This document shows positions 25,779 to 33,349 of a stretch of DNA of 36,028 nt, in pieces (position 1 is the stretch's first letter; each line of letters opens with the position of its first letter). A model generated the notes under the pieces. It was not told the origin of the DNA. It made no database searches and worked only from the letters and a program-made list of their open reading frames with translations. Origin of the DNA: an uncultured Clostridia bacterium (lineage in GTDB: Bacteria; Bacillota; Clostridia; Christensenellales; CAG-917). The position numbers and the translations under genes are program-made. The DNA lies in the NCBI GenBank assembly GCA_947383095.1, contig CANDBZ010000007.1:1-36028 (forward strand), read 5' to 3'.

Positions 25779-26684
25779 ATGCTTCACACCTTATGCCCCG
25801 TATGCAAAAAATCGCTTATGCGAGAAGACAGGCGCGCCGTCTGCGAGGACGGGCATTCCTTCGATTTTGCCAAAGAGGGATATTTATATCTCCTGCTGCC
25901 GTCCGAACGGCATTCAAAAGACCCTGGCGACAACAAGGAAATGGTGCTTGCGCGCAAAAGCTTTCTGGATAAAGACTTCTACGCTCCCCTTGCGGACGCG
26001 GTCTGCGAAATTATCCGCCTACATTTCGGCAACAAGCCCGTCACGCTCATAGACGCAGGGACGGGAACGGGATATTATCTTAACAAAATTATCTCATCGA
26101 GAACCGAACAGGCAAGCGCCAATAACGATTATAATCCGCAAAAACACAGTTTAAGAGGCGCAAACGACGTGATAAACCTCGGTTTACGCGACGTTTATTT
26201 GGCTGTCGACATTTCAAAGCACGCCGTAAGACACGCGGCAAAAAGCAATCCGCTTGCGGAATGCTGCGTGGCAAGCGCGTTCAATCTGCCCTTTCCCGAC
26301 AGATGCGCCGACGTCGTAACGTGCATGTTTTCGCCATACGCCATGAGCGAATACCGCCGCGTTCTGAAAAAGGACGGTATTCTTATCGTCGCGTCGCCGT
26401 GCGAAAATCACCTTATCGAATTGCGGCGCGCCCTCTACGACGACGTGCGCGAGGTGGAGACGGATGTGCCTTCCGACGGGTTTGAGATTGCCGAACGGCA
26501 AGAACTGACGTACGGCTTTCACCTATCTTCCCCGCAGGATATCGCAGCTTTGCTTTTCATGACTCCTTACGTTTACCGCGCGCCCAAATACCGCGTCGAA
26601 GCGCTGTCGCACGCAAGCGAACTGTCGCTTACGGCGGACTTCAAAATAACGACGCTTCATCCCGAAGGACGGCGGTTGACTTAA
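25779..26684 (+). CDS. rlmA: RlmA-type 23S rRNA (guanine-N1) methyltransferase
   Basis: An S-adenosylmethionine-dependent methyltransferase of the RlmA family (G745 or G748 of 23S rRNA). Residues 5-30 form the N-terminal zinc module (CPVC, then C and H in AVCEDGHSFD). GDNKEMVLARKSFLDKDFY is the family signature. Motif I is LIDAGTGTGYY, and DISKHAVRHA follows. Between motif I and DVYLAVDIS there is an extra segment of about 30 polar residues (SSRTEQASANNDYN region) that is longer than in usual members. At 301 residues it is somewhat longer than E. coli RlmA. Which guanine is modified cannot be told. There is no SD, and a promoter 6 bases upstream makes the transcript probably leaderless. Confidence 0.87.
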   Translation: MLHTLCPVCKKSLMREDRRAVCEDGHSFDFAKEGYLYLLLPSERHSKDPGDNKEMVLARKSFLDKDFYAPLADAVCEIIRLHFGNKPVTLIDAGTGTGYYLNKIISSRTEQASANNDYNPQKHSLRGANDVINLGLRDVYLAVDISKHAVRHAAKSNPLAECCVASAFNLPFPDRCADVVTCMFSPYAMSEYRRVLKKDGILIVASPCENHLIELRRALYDDVREVETDVPSDGFEIAERQELTYGFHLSSPQDIAALLFMTPYVYRAPKYRVEALSHASELSLTADFKITTLHPEGRRLT

Positions 26685-26704
26685 TTTGATATAAATACTA
26701 TAAT
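26676..26704 (+). promoter_or_regulatory. Promoter of the GtrA-like gene
   Basis: TTGACT (26676-26681), 17 bases, TATAAT (26699-26704). The -35 overlaps the last codons of the rlmA-like gene. Confidence 0.8.
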
Positions 26705-26738
26705 ATATTTATATTTCCTAAAATACGAGGGACAAATT

Positions 26739-27578
26739 ATGCAAGAACCATTTGAAGAAACCGTGCAGACTGCGGTCGCGCAAGACGCTTTGGAGCCCGA
26801 TACCGAAGCGGAGCAAGCCGATCTCGCGGACGCGAATACGGAAGAAACGCAGCTTTCGCAAACGGAAGAAGCGCAAAACGACGGCAAAAAGAGTAAGAAG
26901 CCGCTTCCCCCTTTCATAAAAAAGATCGCGGATTATCTCAACGCGCACGAGGACATAAGGCAGATGGTATTCTTTTTGCTCTTCAGCGTGCTGTGCGGCG
27001 CGTCGCAGCTCATAGTGACGTACGCTCTGTCGGCAGGTCTGAAGCTGGAGCCTCATCTGGGCGGCACCCGACTGGATTGGTTTGTTTTTCACTATGCCAC
27101 GCAGGCGGAATTTATCGGCTTTCTCGTCGGCTCCGTTGTTGGGCAGGTGCTCACCTTTGTGCTCAACCGCAAGAAAACCTTCAACGTCCCCGACCACGTC
27201 GCGTTGCGCGCAACGCTTTACGCGATCATGGCGGTGCTTATCATAATCATGCAAACCTATCTCGGCGGCGTTGTGACCGACGCCTGCTGGAGAGCCAAGC
27301 CCGACGCAAACGGCTTCCTCGACCTGCTGTTTAACCTAACGGGTCAAGCGGTTGCGGGTATAGCGGCAGTCATCGTCAACTTCCTCGGCAACAAATTCCT
27401 TGTCATGCGCGATTGGAGCAAAAAGAAAGCAAAAGCGTCATCCGACGACGCGCAGGCAACCTTCACGGACGAGCAAAGCGAGACAGTTTGCGACGGCGCG
27501 ACCGCCGATGCGGAATGCGAAGCGCAAGCCGCCGATGCGGAATGCGAAGCGCAAGCCGCCGCCGACATACAGGAATAA
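26739..27578 (+). CDS. GtrA-like four-helix membrane protein with acidic tails
   Basis: A 279-residue GtrA/DPMS-like membrane protein, a family linked to moving or flipping polyprenyl-linked sugars for surface polysaccharides. Four transmembrane helices are visible at about 75-98, 128-147, 163-186 and 200-225. The family hallmarks are VLTFVLNRKKTF after helix 2 and NFLGNKFLVMRDW after helix 4. The first 60 residues are an acidic, Glu/Thr-rich cytoplasmic extension, and the last 50 residues are acidic and Ala/Glu-rich with an exact tandem repeat (DAECEAQAA twice). Neither tail is typical of GtrA. SD GAGGG lies before the ATG. No glycosyltransferase gene is adjacent. Confidence 0.85.
   Translation: MQEPFEETVQTAVAQDALEPDTEAEQADLADANTEETQLSQTEEAQNDGKKSKKPLPPFIKKIADYLNAHEDIRQMVFFLLFSVLCGASQLIVTYALSAGLKLEPHLGGTRLDWFVFHYATQAEFIGFLVGSVVGQVLTFVLNRKKTFNVPDHVALRATLYAIMAVLIIIMQTYLGGVVTDACWRAKPDANGFLDLLFNLTGQAVAGIAAVIVNFLGNKFLVMRDWSKKKAKASSDDAQATFTDEQSETVCDGATADAECEAQAADAECEAQAAADIQE
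27504..27557 (+). repeat. Exact 27-bp tandem duplication in the GtrA-like gene tail
   Basis: Two identical 27-base units (27504-27530 and 27531-27557), in frame, encoding the repeated ADAECEAQA. The exact identity suggests a recent slippage or duplication. Confidence 0.95.
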
Positions 27579-27597
27579 CGCAACATATCTATTGATA

Positions 27598-27626
27598 CGG
27601 GCCCGCTGTTGCGGGTCCGCTTTTTT
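27598..27626 (+). terminator. Terminator of the GtrA-like gene
   Basis: CGGGCCCGC (27598-27606) pairs with GCGGGTCCG (27611-27619), one G-T pair, a TGTT loop, then six T residues. Confidence 0.85.
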
Positions 27627-27669
27627 ATGCGCGGGCTTCATACCGGTGTTCAAACATCGAGACATAAAT

Positions 27670-27698
27670 TTGAAAACCGCTTCGTATAAATGTATAAA
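27670..27698 (+). promoter_or_regulatory. Candidate upstream promoter in the nrdD region
   Basis: TTGAAA (27670-27675), 17 bases, TATAAA (27693-27698). The predicted start near 27705 lies about 225 bases before nrdD and would transcribe through the NrdR boxes. Confidence 0.45.
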
Positions 27699-27814
27699 AT
27701 CGGCTCTGAATATACACAACTGTTTAGATTGCCGATTTTGAAAAATACGCGCCGTTACATTGCCAAAAACAATGAAATACTGCGTACGACAAATTCTCTC
27801 AAATTTCAACAAAA

Positions 27815-27862
27815 CTACTATATGTTGTGTTTCGCAAAAATGTTTCACACTTTATTTTGCGT
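27815..27862 (+). promoter_or_regulatory. Pair of NrdR boxes controlling nrdD
   Basis: CTACTATATGTTGTGT (27815-27830) matches the NrdR consensus ACACWATATVTWGTGT at 14 of 16 positions. ACACTTTATTTTGCGT (27847-27862) matches at 13 of 16. The offset of 32 bases, three helical turns, is the usual geometry for NrdR, the ATP/dATP-sensing repressor of ribonucleotide reductase genes. The pair ends 6 bases before the -35 of the proximal promoter. Confidence 0.85.
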
Positions 27863-27868
27863 TTTTCC

Positions 27869-27896
27869 TTGACATATCGTATGCGCTTGATATAAT
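27869..27896 (+). promoter_or_regulatory. Proximal nrdD promoter
   Basis: A consensus TTGACA (27869-27874), 16 bases, TATAAT (27891-27896). The leader of about 28 bases contains AAGGGG before the ATG at 27931. Confidence 0.88.
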
Positions 27897-27930
27897 GAGA
27901 GAGCAAATTTTCTTAAAGGGGATTCAACTT

Positions 27931-30315
27931 ATGCTCAACGTGAAAAAGAGGGACGGGAACATCGTTCCGTTCAATCTCAACAAAATCAAGGTCGCCATCG
28001 AAAAGGCGTTTGCCGCAGTCGGCAAAAACTACAACGACGACATCCTCGACATGCTCGCCTTGCGCGTCACCGCAAACTTCAACGACAAAGTCAAGGACGA
28101 CGTGGTCACCGTCGAAGACGTGCAGGATTCCGTCGAGGTCGTGCTCATTCAATCAAGCTATGTAGAAGTAGCAAAAGCTTATATTCTATATAGAAAACAA
28201 CATCAGAAGCTGCGCGACGTCGCGGCGACAACTCTCGACTATAAAAACACCGTCGACAACTATCTCAAGGTCAACGATTGGCGCGTGAAGGAAAATTCCA
28301 CCGTTTCATATTCCGTCGGCGGACTTATCCTGTCCAACTCCGGCGCGGTGACTGCAAACTATTGGTTGAGCGAGATATACGACGACGAGATAGCCAACGC
28401 TCACCGCGAAGCGCAGATCCACCTGCATGACTTGAGCATGCTCACGGGCTATTGCGCGGGCTGGTCGCTCAAGCAACTGATAAAGGAAGGGCTTGGCGGC
28501 ATCCCCGGCAAGATAACCTCTTCGCCCGCTTCTCACCTTTCCACGCTGTGCAACCAGATGGTCAACTTCCTGGGCATCATGCAAAACGAATGGGCGGGAG
28601 CGCAGGCTTTTTCATCCTTCGACACTTACCTTGCGCCTTTTGTCAAGGTCGACAACCTCACCTATAAAGAGGTCAAGCAGTGCATACAGTCCTTTATATA
28701 CGGGGTCAACACCCCGTCCCGCTGGGGAACGCAAGCGCCGTTTACCAACATCACGCTCGATTGGGTCGTGCCGAACGACCTTGCGGAGCTTCCCGCGATC
28801 GTCGGCGGCAAGGAAATGGACTTCAAATATAAAGACTGCGTCGAAGAGATGAGAATGGTCAACAAGGCGTTCATCGAGATCATGATCGAGGGCGACGCCA
28901 ACGGCAGAGGCTTCCAATACCCCATCCCGACGTATTCCATCACAAAGGACTTCGATTGGTCGGATACGGAAAACAACCGTCTTCTCTTCACGATGACTTC
29001 GAAGTACGGCACTCCATATTTCTCCAACTACATCAACAGCGACATGGAGCCAAGCGACGTGCGAAGCATGTGCTGCCGTCTGCGCCTCGATTTGAGAGAG
29101 CTGCGCAAGAAATCCGGCGGCTTCTTCGGCAGCGGCGAGTCCACCGGATCCGTCGGCGTTGTCACGATAAACATACCGCGCATAGCGTACGTCGCAACGA
29201 CGGAGCAGGAGTTCTTTAAGGAGCTCGAGCGTCTGATGAATATCGCAGCGCGCTCGCTCAAGATAAAGCGCAACGTCATCACCAAGCTTCTCGAGGAGGG
29301 ACTTTATCCCTACACCAAGAGATACCTCGGCAGCTTCAACAATCACTTCTCCACCATAGGTCTCGTGGGCATGAACGAGGCATGCCTCAACGCGCGCTGG
29401 GTCGGCAAGGACCTCACGCACAAAGAGGCGCAGGAATTCACGAAAAAGACGCTCAACTTCATGCGCAATAAGCTATCCGACTATCAGGAGCTGTACGGAG
29501 ACCTGTACAATCTCGAGGCAACGCCCGCGGAATCGACCTCCTACAGACTCGCCAAGCACGACAGAGCAAAATATCCCAACATCATCTGCGCAAAGAGCAT
29601 GGACAACGTGCCCTATTATACAAACAGCTCGCACCTTCCCGTCGGATACACGGCGGATATATTCTCCGCCCTGGACATACAGGACGACCTGCAAACGCTC
29701 TACACGTCGGGCACGGTCTTCCACGCGTTCCTCGGGCAAAAGCTGGACAGCTGGCAGGCGGCGGCAAATCTCGTGAGAAAAATCGCGGAAAACTACAAGC
29801 TGCCCTACTACACGCTGTCGCCCACGTACTCGATTTGCGCCGACCACGGATATCTCGAGGGCGAGCAGTACGTCTGCCCGATATGCGGCAGAAAGACGGA
29901 GGTTTACAGCCGCATCACGGGATACTACCGTCCCGTCCAAAATTGGAACGACGGCAAAATAGCGGAGTTCAAAGAGCGTAAGGTGTACGACATCGCAACG
30001 TCGCAATACCGCGGCAAGCAGATAGAGGAATTTGCCTGCGCGCAAGAGCCCGCGAAGACCGAATGTCAGACGGAAGTCACGGCAAACGATATACTGATAT
30101 TTACGACAAAGACCTGCCCCAACTGCAAGATGGCAAAGGCAATGCTTGAAAAAGCGGGCATCGTCTACACCGTGATCGACGCGGAGGAAAACAGGAATCA
30201 GACGATAAAATTCGGCGTAAAGAAAGCGCCCACTCTGCTTGTGCCAAACGGAAACGGCTACGACGTATACGACAACGCGAGCAAAATAAAGGGCTATATC
30301 GAAAGCCGCAAATAA
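27931..30315 (+). CDS. nrdD: Anaerobic (class III) ribonucleotide reductase fused to a glutaredoxin-like domain
   Basis: Reduces ribonucleoside triphosphates to deoxynucleotides through a glycyl radical, strictly without oxygen. I place the start at 27931 (AAGGGG upstream; MLNVKKRDGN begins the ATP cone). The length is 794 residues. Domains: ATP cone at 1-95; reductase barrel with GYCAGWSL and the active-site segment Met380-Cys381-Cys382; zinc site Cys636, His639, Cys649 and Cys652; glycyl radical Gly664 in RITGYYRP. The usual NrdD end is followed by an extra 80-residue domain starting ILIFTTKTCPNCKMAKAM, a glutaredoxin/NrdH-like fold with active site Cys729-Pro-Asn-Cys732 and a KAPTLLVP cis-proline loop. 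The activase NrdG is not adjacent. A TrxB-like gene follows, probably in the same transcript. Confidence 0.95.
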   Translation: MLNVKKRDGNIVPFNLNKIKVAIEKAFAAVGKNYNDDILDMLALRVTANFNDKVKDDVVTVEDVQDSVEVVLIQSSYVEVAKAYILYRKQHQKLRDVAATTLDYKNTVDNYLKVNDWRVKENSTVSYSVGGLILSNSGAVTANYWLSEIYDDEIANAHREAQIHLHDLSMLTGYCAGWSLKQLIKEGLGGIPGKITSSPASHLSTLCNQMVNFLGIMQNEWAGAQAFSSFDTYLAPFVKVDNLTYKEVKQCIQSFIYGVNTPSRWGTQAPFTNITLDWVVPNDLAELPAIVGGKEMDFKYKDCVEEMRMVNKAFIEIMIEGDANGRGFQYPIPTYSITKDFDWSDTENNRLLFTMTSKYGTPYFSNYINSDMEPSDVRSMCCRLRLDLRELRKKSGGFFGSGESTGSVGVVTINIPRIAYVATTEQEFFKELERLMNIAARSLKIKRNVITKLLEEGLYPYTKRYLGSFNNHFSTIGLVGMNEACLNARWVGKDLTHKEAQEFTKKTLNFMRNKLSDYQELYGDLYNLEATPAESTSYRLAKHDRAKYPNIICAKSMDNVPYYTNSSHLPVGYTADIFSALDIQDDLQTLYTSGTVFHAFLGQKLDSWQAAANLVRKIAENYKLPYYTLSPTYSICADHGYLEGEQYVCPICGRKTEVYSRITGYYRPVQNWNDGKIAEFKERKVYDIATSQYRGKQIEEFACAQEPAKTECQTEVTANDILIFTTKTCPNCKMAKAMLEKAGIVYTVIDAEENRNQTIKFGVKKAPTLLVPNGNGYDVYDNASKIKGYIESRK

Positions 30316-30351
30316 CGCCGTAATCGCACGATCCGCAGTTTATCTGCACGA

Positions 30352-30385
30352 TATTTCCGTCAAAAGTACGCTTTTGACGGAAATA
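30352..30385 (+). repeat. Perfect 15-bp inverted repeat between nrdD and the flavoprotein gene
   Basis: The arms at 30352-30366 and 30371-30385 are exactly complementary around a TACG loop. There is no T-run after it, so it is not a standard terminator. It ends 12 bases before the ATG at 30398 and contains the only weak SD-like bases. Confidence 0.85.
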
Positions 30386-30397
30386 ATAATAAATACT

Positions 30398-31318
30398 ATG
30401 GATAAATTCGACATTATAATAATAGGCGCCGGTCCCGCCGGCATGACAGCCGCGCTCAACTGCTTGCGCGCGGGCAAAACGGTTTTGGTGCTCGAAAGCG
30501 AGAGCTTCGGAGGTCAGATCTCCTTTTCGCCGAGAGTGGAAAACTTTCCCTCTTACAGGCAGACAAGCGGCGCGGAGCTCATGGACAAGCTGTATGAGCA
30601 GATATCGGAATGGGGAGCGCGGATCGAGCTCGAGTCCGCTTTGAAAACAGAAAAAACGGAGGACGGCTTTGTGGTGACGACGGACTATAACACCTATCTA
30701 TGCACGTCCGTCATTTTAGCGACAGGCGTGAAGCCGAGGCATATAGGCGTCGAAAGAGAAGAAGAGCTTATAGGCAGCGGCGTGAGCTATTGCGCGCTGT
30801 GCGACGGCGCATTCTACTCCGGCGAAGACGTCGCGGTGATAGGCGATGCGAACACCGCCGTACAGTACGCTTTGCTGTTGAGCGGATATTGCAAGCACGT
30901 GCACGTTTGCGCTCTGTTTGACAAGCTTTTTGCGGACAAAGCCATCACCGACGTATTGCTGAAAAGAGAAAACGTCACCGTGACATACAATATATCTCTC
31001 AAGGAGTTTGTCGGCAAGGACGAGCTGCGCGGTCTGAAATTTGAAAACACCAAAACCAAATCGCCGTTTGAGATAGACTGCAAATGCGCGTTTATATGCA
31101 TAGGGCAAATCCCCAACAATAAGGCCTTTGAAAGCCTTGTCGAGCTCGATAAAAACGGCTATATAGTCGCCGACGAAAACTGCACGACCTCGTGCAAGGG
31201 CGTATTCGTCGCAGGCGACTGCCGCACGAAGCATATACGGCAGCTGGTCACGGCGGCAAGCGACGGCGCGATTGCCGCGTTCAACGCCTGCAAATATGTC
31301 GACGAGGCCAACGCATGA
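30398..31318 (+). CDS. Thioredoxin-reductase-like flavoprotein, possibly not NADPH-dependent
   Basis: A 306-residue FAD disulfide reductase of the TrxB family. The FAD site is intact (IIIGAGPAGM at the N-terminus; GVFVAGDCRTKHIRQL near the C-terminus), as is the redox pair Cys132-Ala-Leu-Cys135. The second nucleotide site is altered: the usual GGGxSA is GDANTA (149-154), and the HRRxxxR motif that holds the NADPH phosphate is CALFDKL (171-177), lacking all three arginines or histidine. Flavoprotein reductases lacking these motifs include ferredoxin-dependent thioredoxin reductases (FFTR) known in clostridia. I infer a ferredoxin-linked reductase for the fused glutaredoxin domain of NrdD. The start is ATG at 30398; no strong SD. 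Confidence 0.88.
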   Translation: MDKFDIIIIGAGPAGMTAALNCLRAGKTVLVLESESFGGQISFSPRVENFPSYRQTSGAELMDKLYEQISEWGARIELESALKTEKTEDGFVVTTDYNTYLCTSVILATGVKPRHIGVEREEELIGSGVSYCALCDGAFYSGEDVAVIGDANTAVQYALLLSGYCKHVHVCALFDKLFADKAITDVLLKRENVTVTYNISLKEFVGKDELRGLKFENTKTKSPFEIDCKCAFICIGQIPNNKAFESLVELDKNGYIVADENCTTSCKGVFVAGDCRTKHIRQLVTAASDGAIAAFNACKYVDEANA

Positions 31319-31332
31319 AAGCGTTAAATAAT

Positions 31333-31363
31333 AAGACCGACATAAAGTCGGTCTTGTTTTTTT
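31333..31363 (+). terminator. Terminator of the nrdD-flavoprotein unit
   Basis: AAGACCGAC (31333-31341) pairs with GTCGGTCTT (31347-31355), then G and seven T residues. Confidence 0.9.
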
Positions 31364-31369
31364 CTATAC

Positions 31370-32071
31370 TCAATTTGATTTATAGTGGACGGTGAAATCG
31401 TCCGTTTTATCGTCGTATATTGCGAGAAGAATGTTGTCAAGCGCGTCCTTATCCTTTATCTGCAATCTATCGAACAACCACGCCTCTGTCTTGCCCGCTT
31501 CCGAAAGTCCGGATCTCGAGATCACACCGTCGACGACAACCACGTTTGTCAACGAGGCCTGCTCTATCGCCTGCCTGTCGACGTCCTCGATCACGACGGG
31601 CTTTTGATTGCCTTTGGGCAAAACGGACAGCTTTCCGCTCGGCTCGAATATGGCGTACGCCACGTCGTTTATATCGAAATAATTCTTCTCGCGCAGCATG
31701 GACAGCAAATCGTTGACGTCGATATTGCACTTTTTAAGCTGCGAATAATCGATCTTGCCCTCGTAAATAAGCGTCGCCGGCTTGCCCTTGAGTATGCGTT
31801 TAAGAACAGTGCTTTTCCTGCCGACTACCGCCACAAGCAATGCCAGGACAAAGAAAATAGTCATTGCGATGAGATAATAATAAAACGGAGTTTCTGCGTC
31901 GGTGGACATCTCCGCGGCAATGGATCCGAGCGAAATGCCCACGGCATAATCGATAAACTCAAGCTGCGCTATCTGTTTTTTTCCGAGGATTTTAGAGATG
32001 ATAAAAAGGTATGCAAACGACACGACTGCGTTTATAAGCACCCAAAATATAGGCTTTATTCCAAACGGCAT
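31370..32071 (-). CDS. DUF421 (YetF-type) membrane protein
   Basis: A 233-residue membrane protein of the DUF421/YetF family, frequent in spore-formers; the function is not established. Three transmembrane helices lie in the first 90 residues, with the family phrase SKILGKKQIAQLEFIDYAVG between the first and second. The C-terminal 140 residues form the cytoplasmic domain (LLSMLREKNYFDINDVAYAI, then LSVLPKG). SD AGGAG lies 7 bases before the ATG, and a small hairpin (32085-32101) sits just upstream of it. Confidence 0.92.
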   Translation of the reverse strand: MPFGIKPIFWVLINAVVSFAYLFIISKILGKKQIAQLEFIDYAVGISLGSIAAEMSTDAETPFYYYLIAMTIFFVLALLVAVVGRKSTVLKRILKGKPATLIYEGKIDYSQLKKCNIDVNDLLSMLREKNYFDINDVAYAIFEPSGKLSVLPKGNQKPVVIEDVDRQAIEQASLTNVVVVDGVISRSGLSEAGKTEAWLFDRLQIKDKDALDNILLAIYDDKTDDFTVHYKSN

Positions 32072-32237
32072 AAATTTCTCCTGTATCCGATAATTTCGGA
32101 TTTACGGATAAATTCTTGTCATAAACGTATATATGTATACGCGATATTCGCAAACGTCCGCATATCGATTTGTGTCGTATTTTGTCGAATAATAAAATAT
32201 TTTGCGTGCCTGCCCTCCGCCGTGCTTCACTGACTCT

Positions 32238-33125
32238 TCAGTTTTCCGCCCAGCCGAGCTTAAAGGCGGAGTTGTATACGTCGTTCAATATAGCGAACAG
32301 ATAAGGCATGGTATTTTTCAGCACCTTGAGCAAGTATGTATTTTTCTTTCCCTTCAGCTCGCAAAAATCCGCCCAGATCTCCTGATACTGCAACGACGTG
32401 TAGTCAATGTCCGCGCTTCCGCGCCAATACTCGGGATAGTGTCCGCCGGCATATTGCACTCCGCGCAAATCGCCAAGCATCAGGCCATCGAAAATATCGG
32501 ACAGCGCGCTCAAGTCATCCTTATCGCAACCGTTGTCGCAAAGCGAATTAAACCACTTCGCATTGGCAAGATAAGGCGTGCTCTGCAGCGTATTTCCATT
32601 CATCTCCACACCGATGACATCGGCGTACTGCTTCATATCCATGATATTTTTACCGTTGTTGTGCATATACTCCACCGCCGCCGACGCGCTTATTATTTGC
32701 TTGCCCTCCGGCGTGATATAGTTGACGGAGCACATATCTATTGCGTGTCCCGTCTCATGAAATACAGTGTTGGTGGTCGCCGCGCTGCTGAAAAACACTT
32801 TGCGCGACGTGAGCGAATAAAAAGAAGTGTTTCGCGACGTAGACGTATAAACAGTGCTTCTGAACTTATCGATCCAAGCTTCCTTCTCGTTTTTGGAAAG
32901 CTTGCCTATCGCCATCAGTACGCCGTCCGTTATCTCGTCTCCGAGCGTCTTGAGCCTGCATCTTATCACGCGCTTCCAACGCGATTCCTCGCCGGTCTCG
33001 CCGATCGAAGCGTAAAACTGATGCCATTCCTCGTCGTTCGCTATCCTGAAAACCCTGTTTTTTTGAAACAATTCATCGTCTTTACGCCGATTTGATAAAT
33101 CGACGTGCTTGTCTTTGTCTTTCAT
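32238..33125 (-). CDS. Cytoplasmic zincin metallopeptidase-like protein
   Basis: A 295-residue protein with no signal peptide and no membrane helix. FHETGHAIDM gives His123, Glu124 and His127 of the HExxH zinc motif; QEIWADFCELKG about 120 residues later offers Glu249 as the third ligand. This spacing and the HExGHAID wording recall metallopeptidase domains fused to phage minor-head (MuF) proteins and toxin-type zincins, but no MuF or secretion domain is present. The first 50 residues are highly charged. SD GAGGAG is good. Its 5' region contains the same two-part motif as the secreted C39-like gene in the ECF locus, so it may belong to that regulon. The substrate is unknown. Confidence 0.75.
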   Translation of the reverse strand: MKDKDKHVDLSNRRKDDELFQKNRVFRIANDEEWHQFYASIGETGEESRWKRVIRCRLKTLGDEITDGVLMAIGKLSKNEKEAWIDKFRSTVYTSTSRNTSFYSLTSRKVFFSSAATTNTVFHETGHAIDMCSVNYITPEGKQIISASAAVEYMHNNGKNIMDMKQYADVIGVEMNGNTLQSTPYLANAKWFNSLCDNGCDKDDLSALSDIFDGLMLGDLRGVQYAGGHYPEYWRGSADIDYTSLQYQEIWADFCELKGKKNTYLLKVLKNTMPYLFAILNDVYNSAFKLGWAEN

Positions 33126-33300
33126 GCTTTCTCCTCATTGGTGCAAAGCCCGCATACGGTTTTAAATTAATTCAGTTGTGAATTCCGCAAGGGTGAATGA
33201 TCGGTATATCAAAAATGCGCAAAATAAAAAACCGTTTTGAGGTGATTACGTGAGTGCATAGGATCAATACTTTATCAATTATTTTTGCCTCTATTATATA

Positions 33301-33326
33301 AACAAAACGAAACGCCCGTTTGTCCC
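33301..33326 (-). promoter_or_regulatory. Candidate ECF sigma promoter, site A (zincin gene)
   Basis: On the minus strand GGGACAAAC (33326-33318), 11 bases, TTTGTT (33306-33301). The same elements at the same spacing precede the C39-like gene. The spacing of GGGAC to TTGTT, 16 bases, fits ECF promoters. Confidence 0.45.
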
Positions 33327-33349
33327 TGATTTTTGGCAAATTTTGGAAA

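Larger units (their letters stand above)
27579..27930. other. Intergenic region before nrdD
   Basis: 352 bases without a supported gene. In order it holds the terminator of the GtrA-like gene, an upstream promoter candidate, a hairpin with 9-base arms (27696-27704 with 27731-27739), two NrdR boxes, the proximal nrdD promoter and a short leader. Confidence 0.7.

Noticed and set aside
26727..26736. A third copy of the GGGACAAA motif before the GtrA-like gene
   Set aside because: It coincides with the SD sequence on the plus strand, lacks the TTTGTT partner, and the gene already has a consensus promoter.
27504..27557. Repeat as a CRISPR or mobile-element end
   Set aside because: Only two abutting units, in frame within a coding region and with no spacers.
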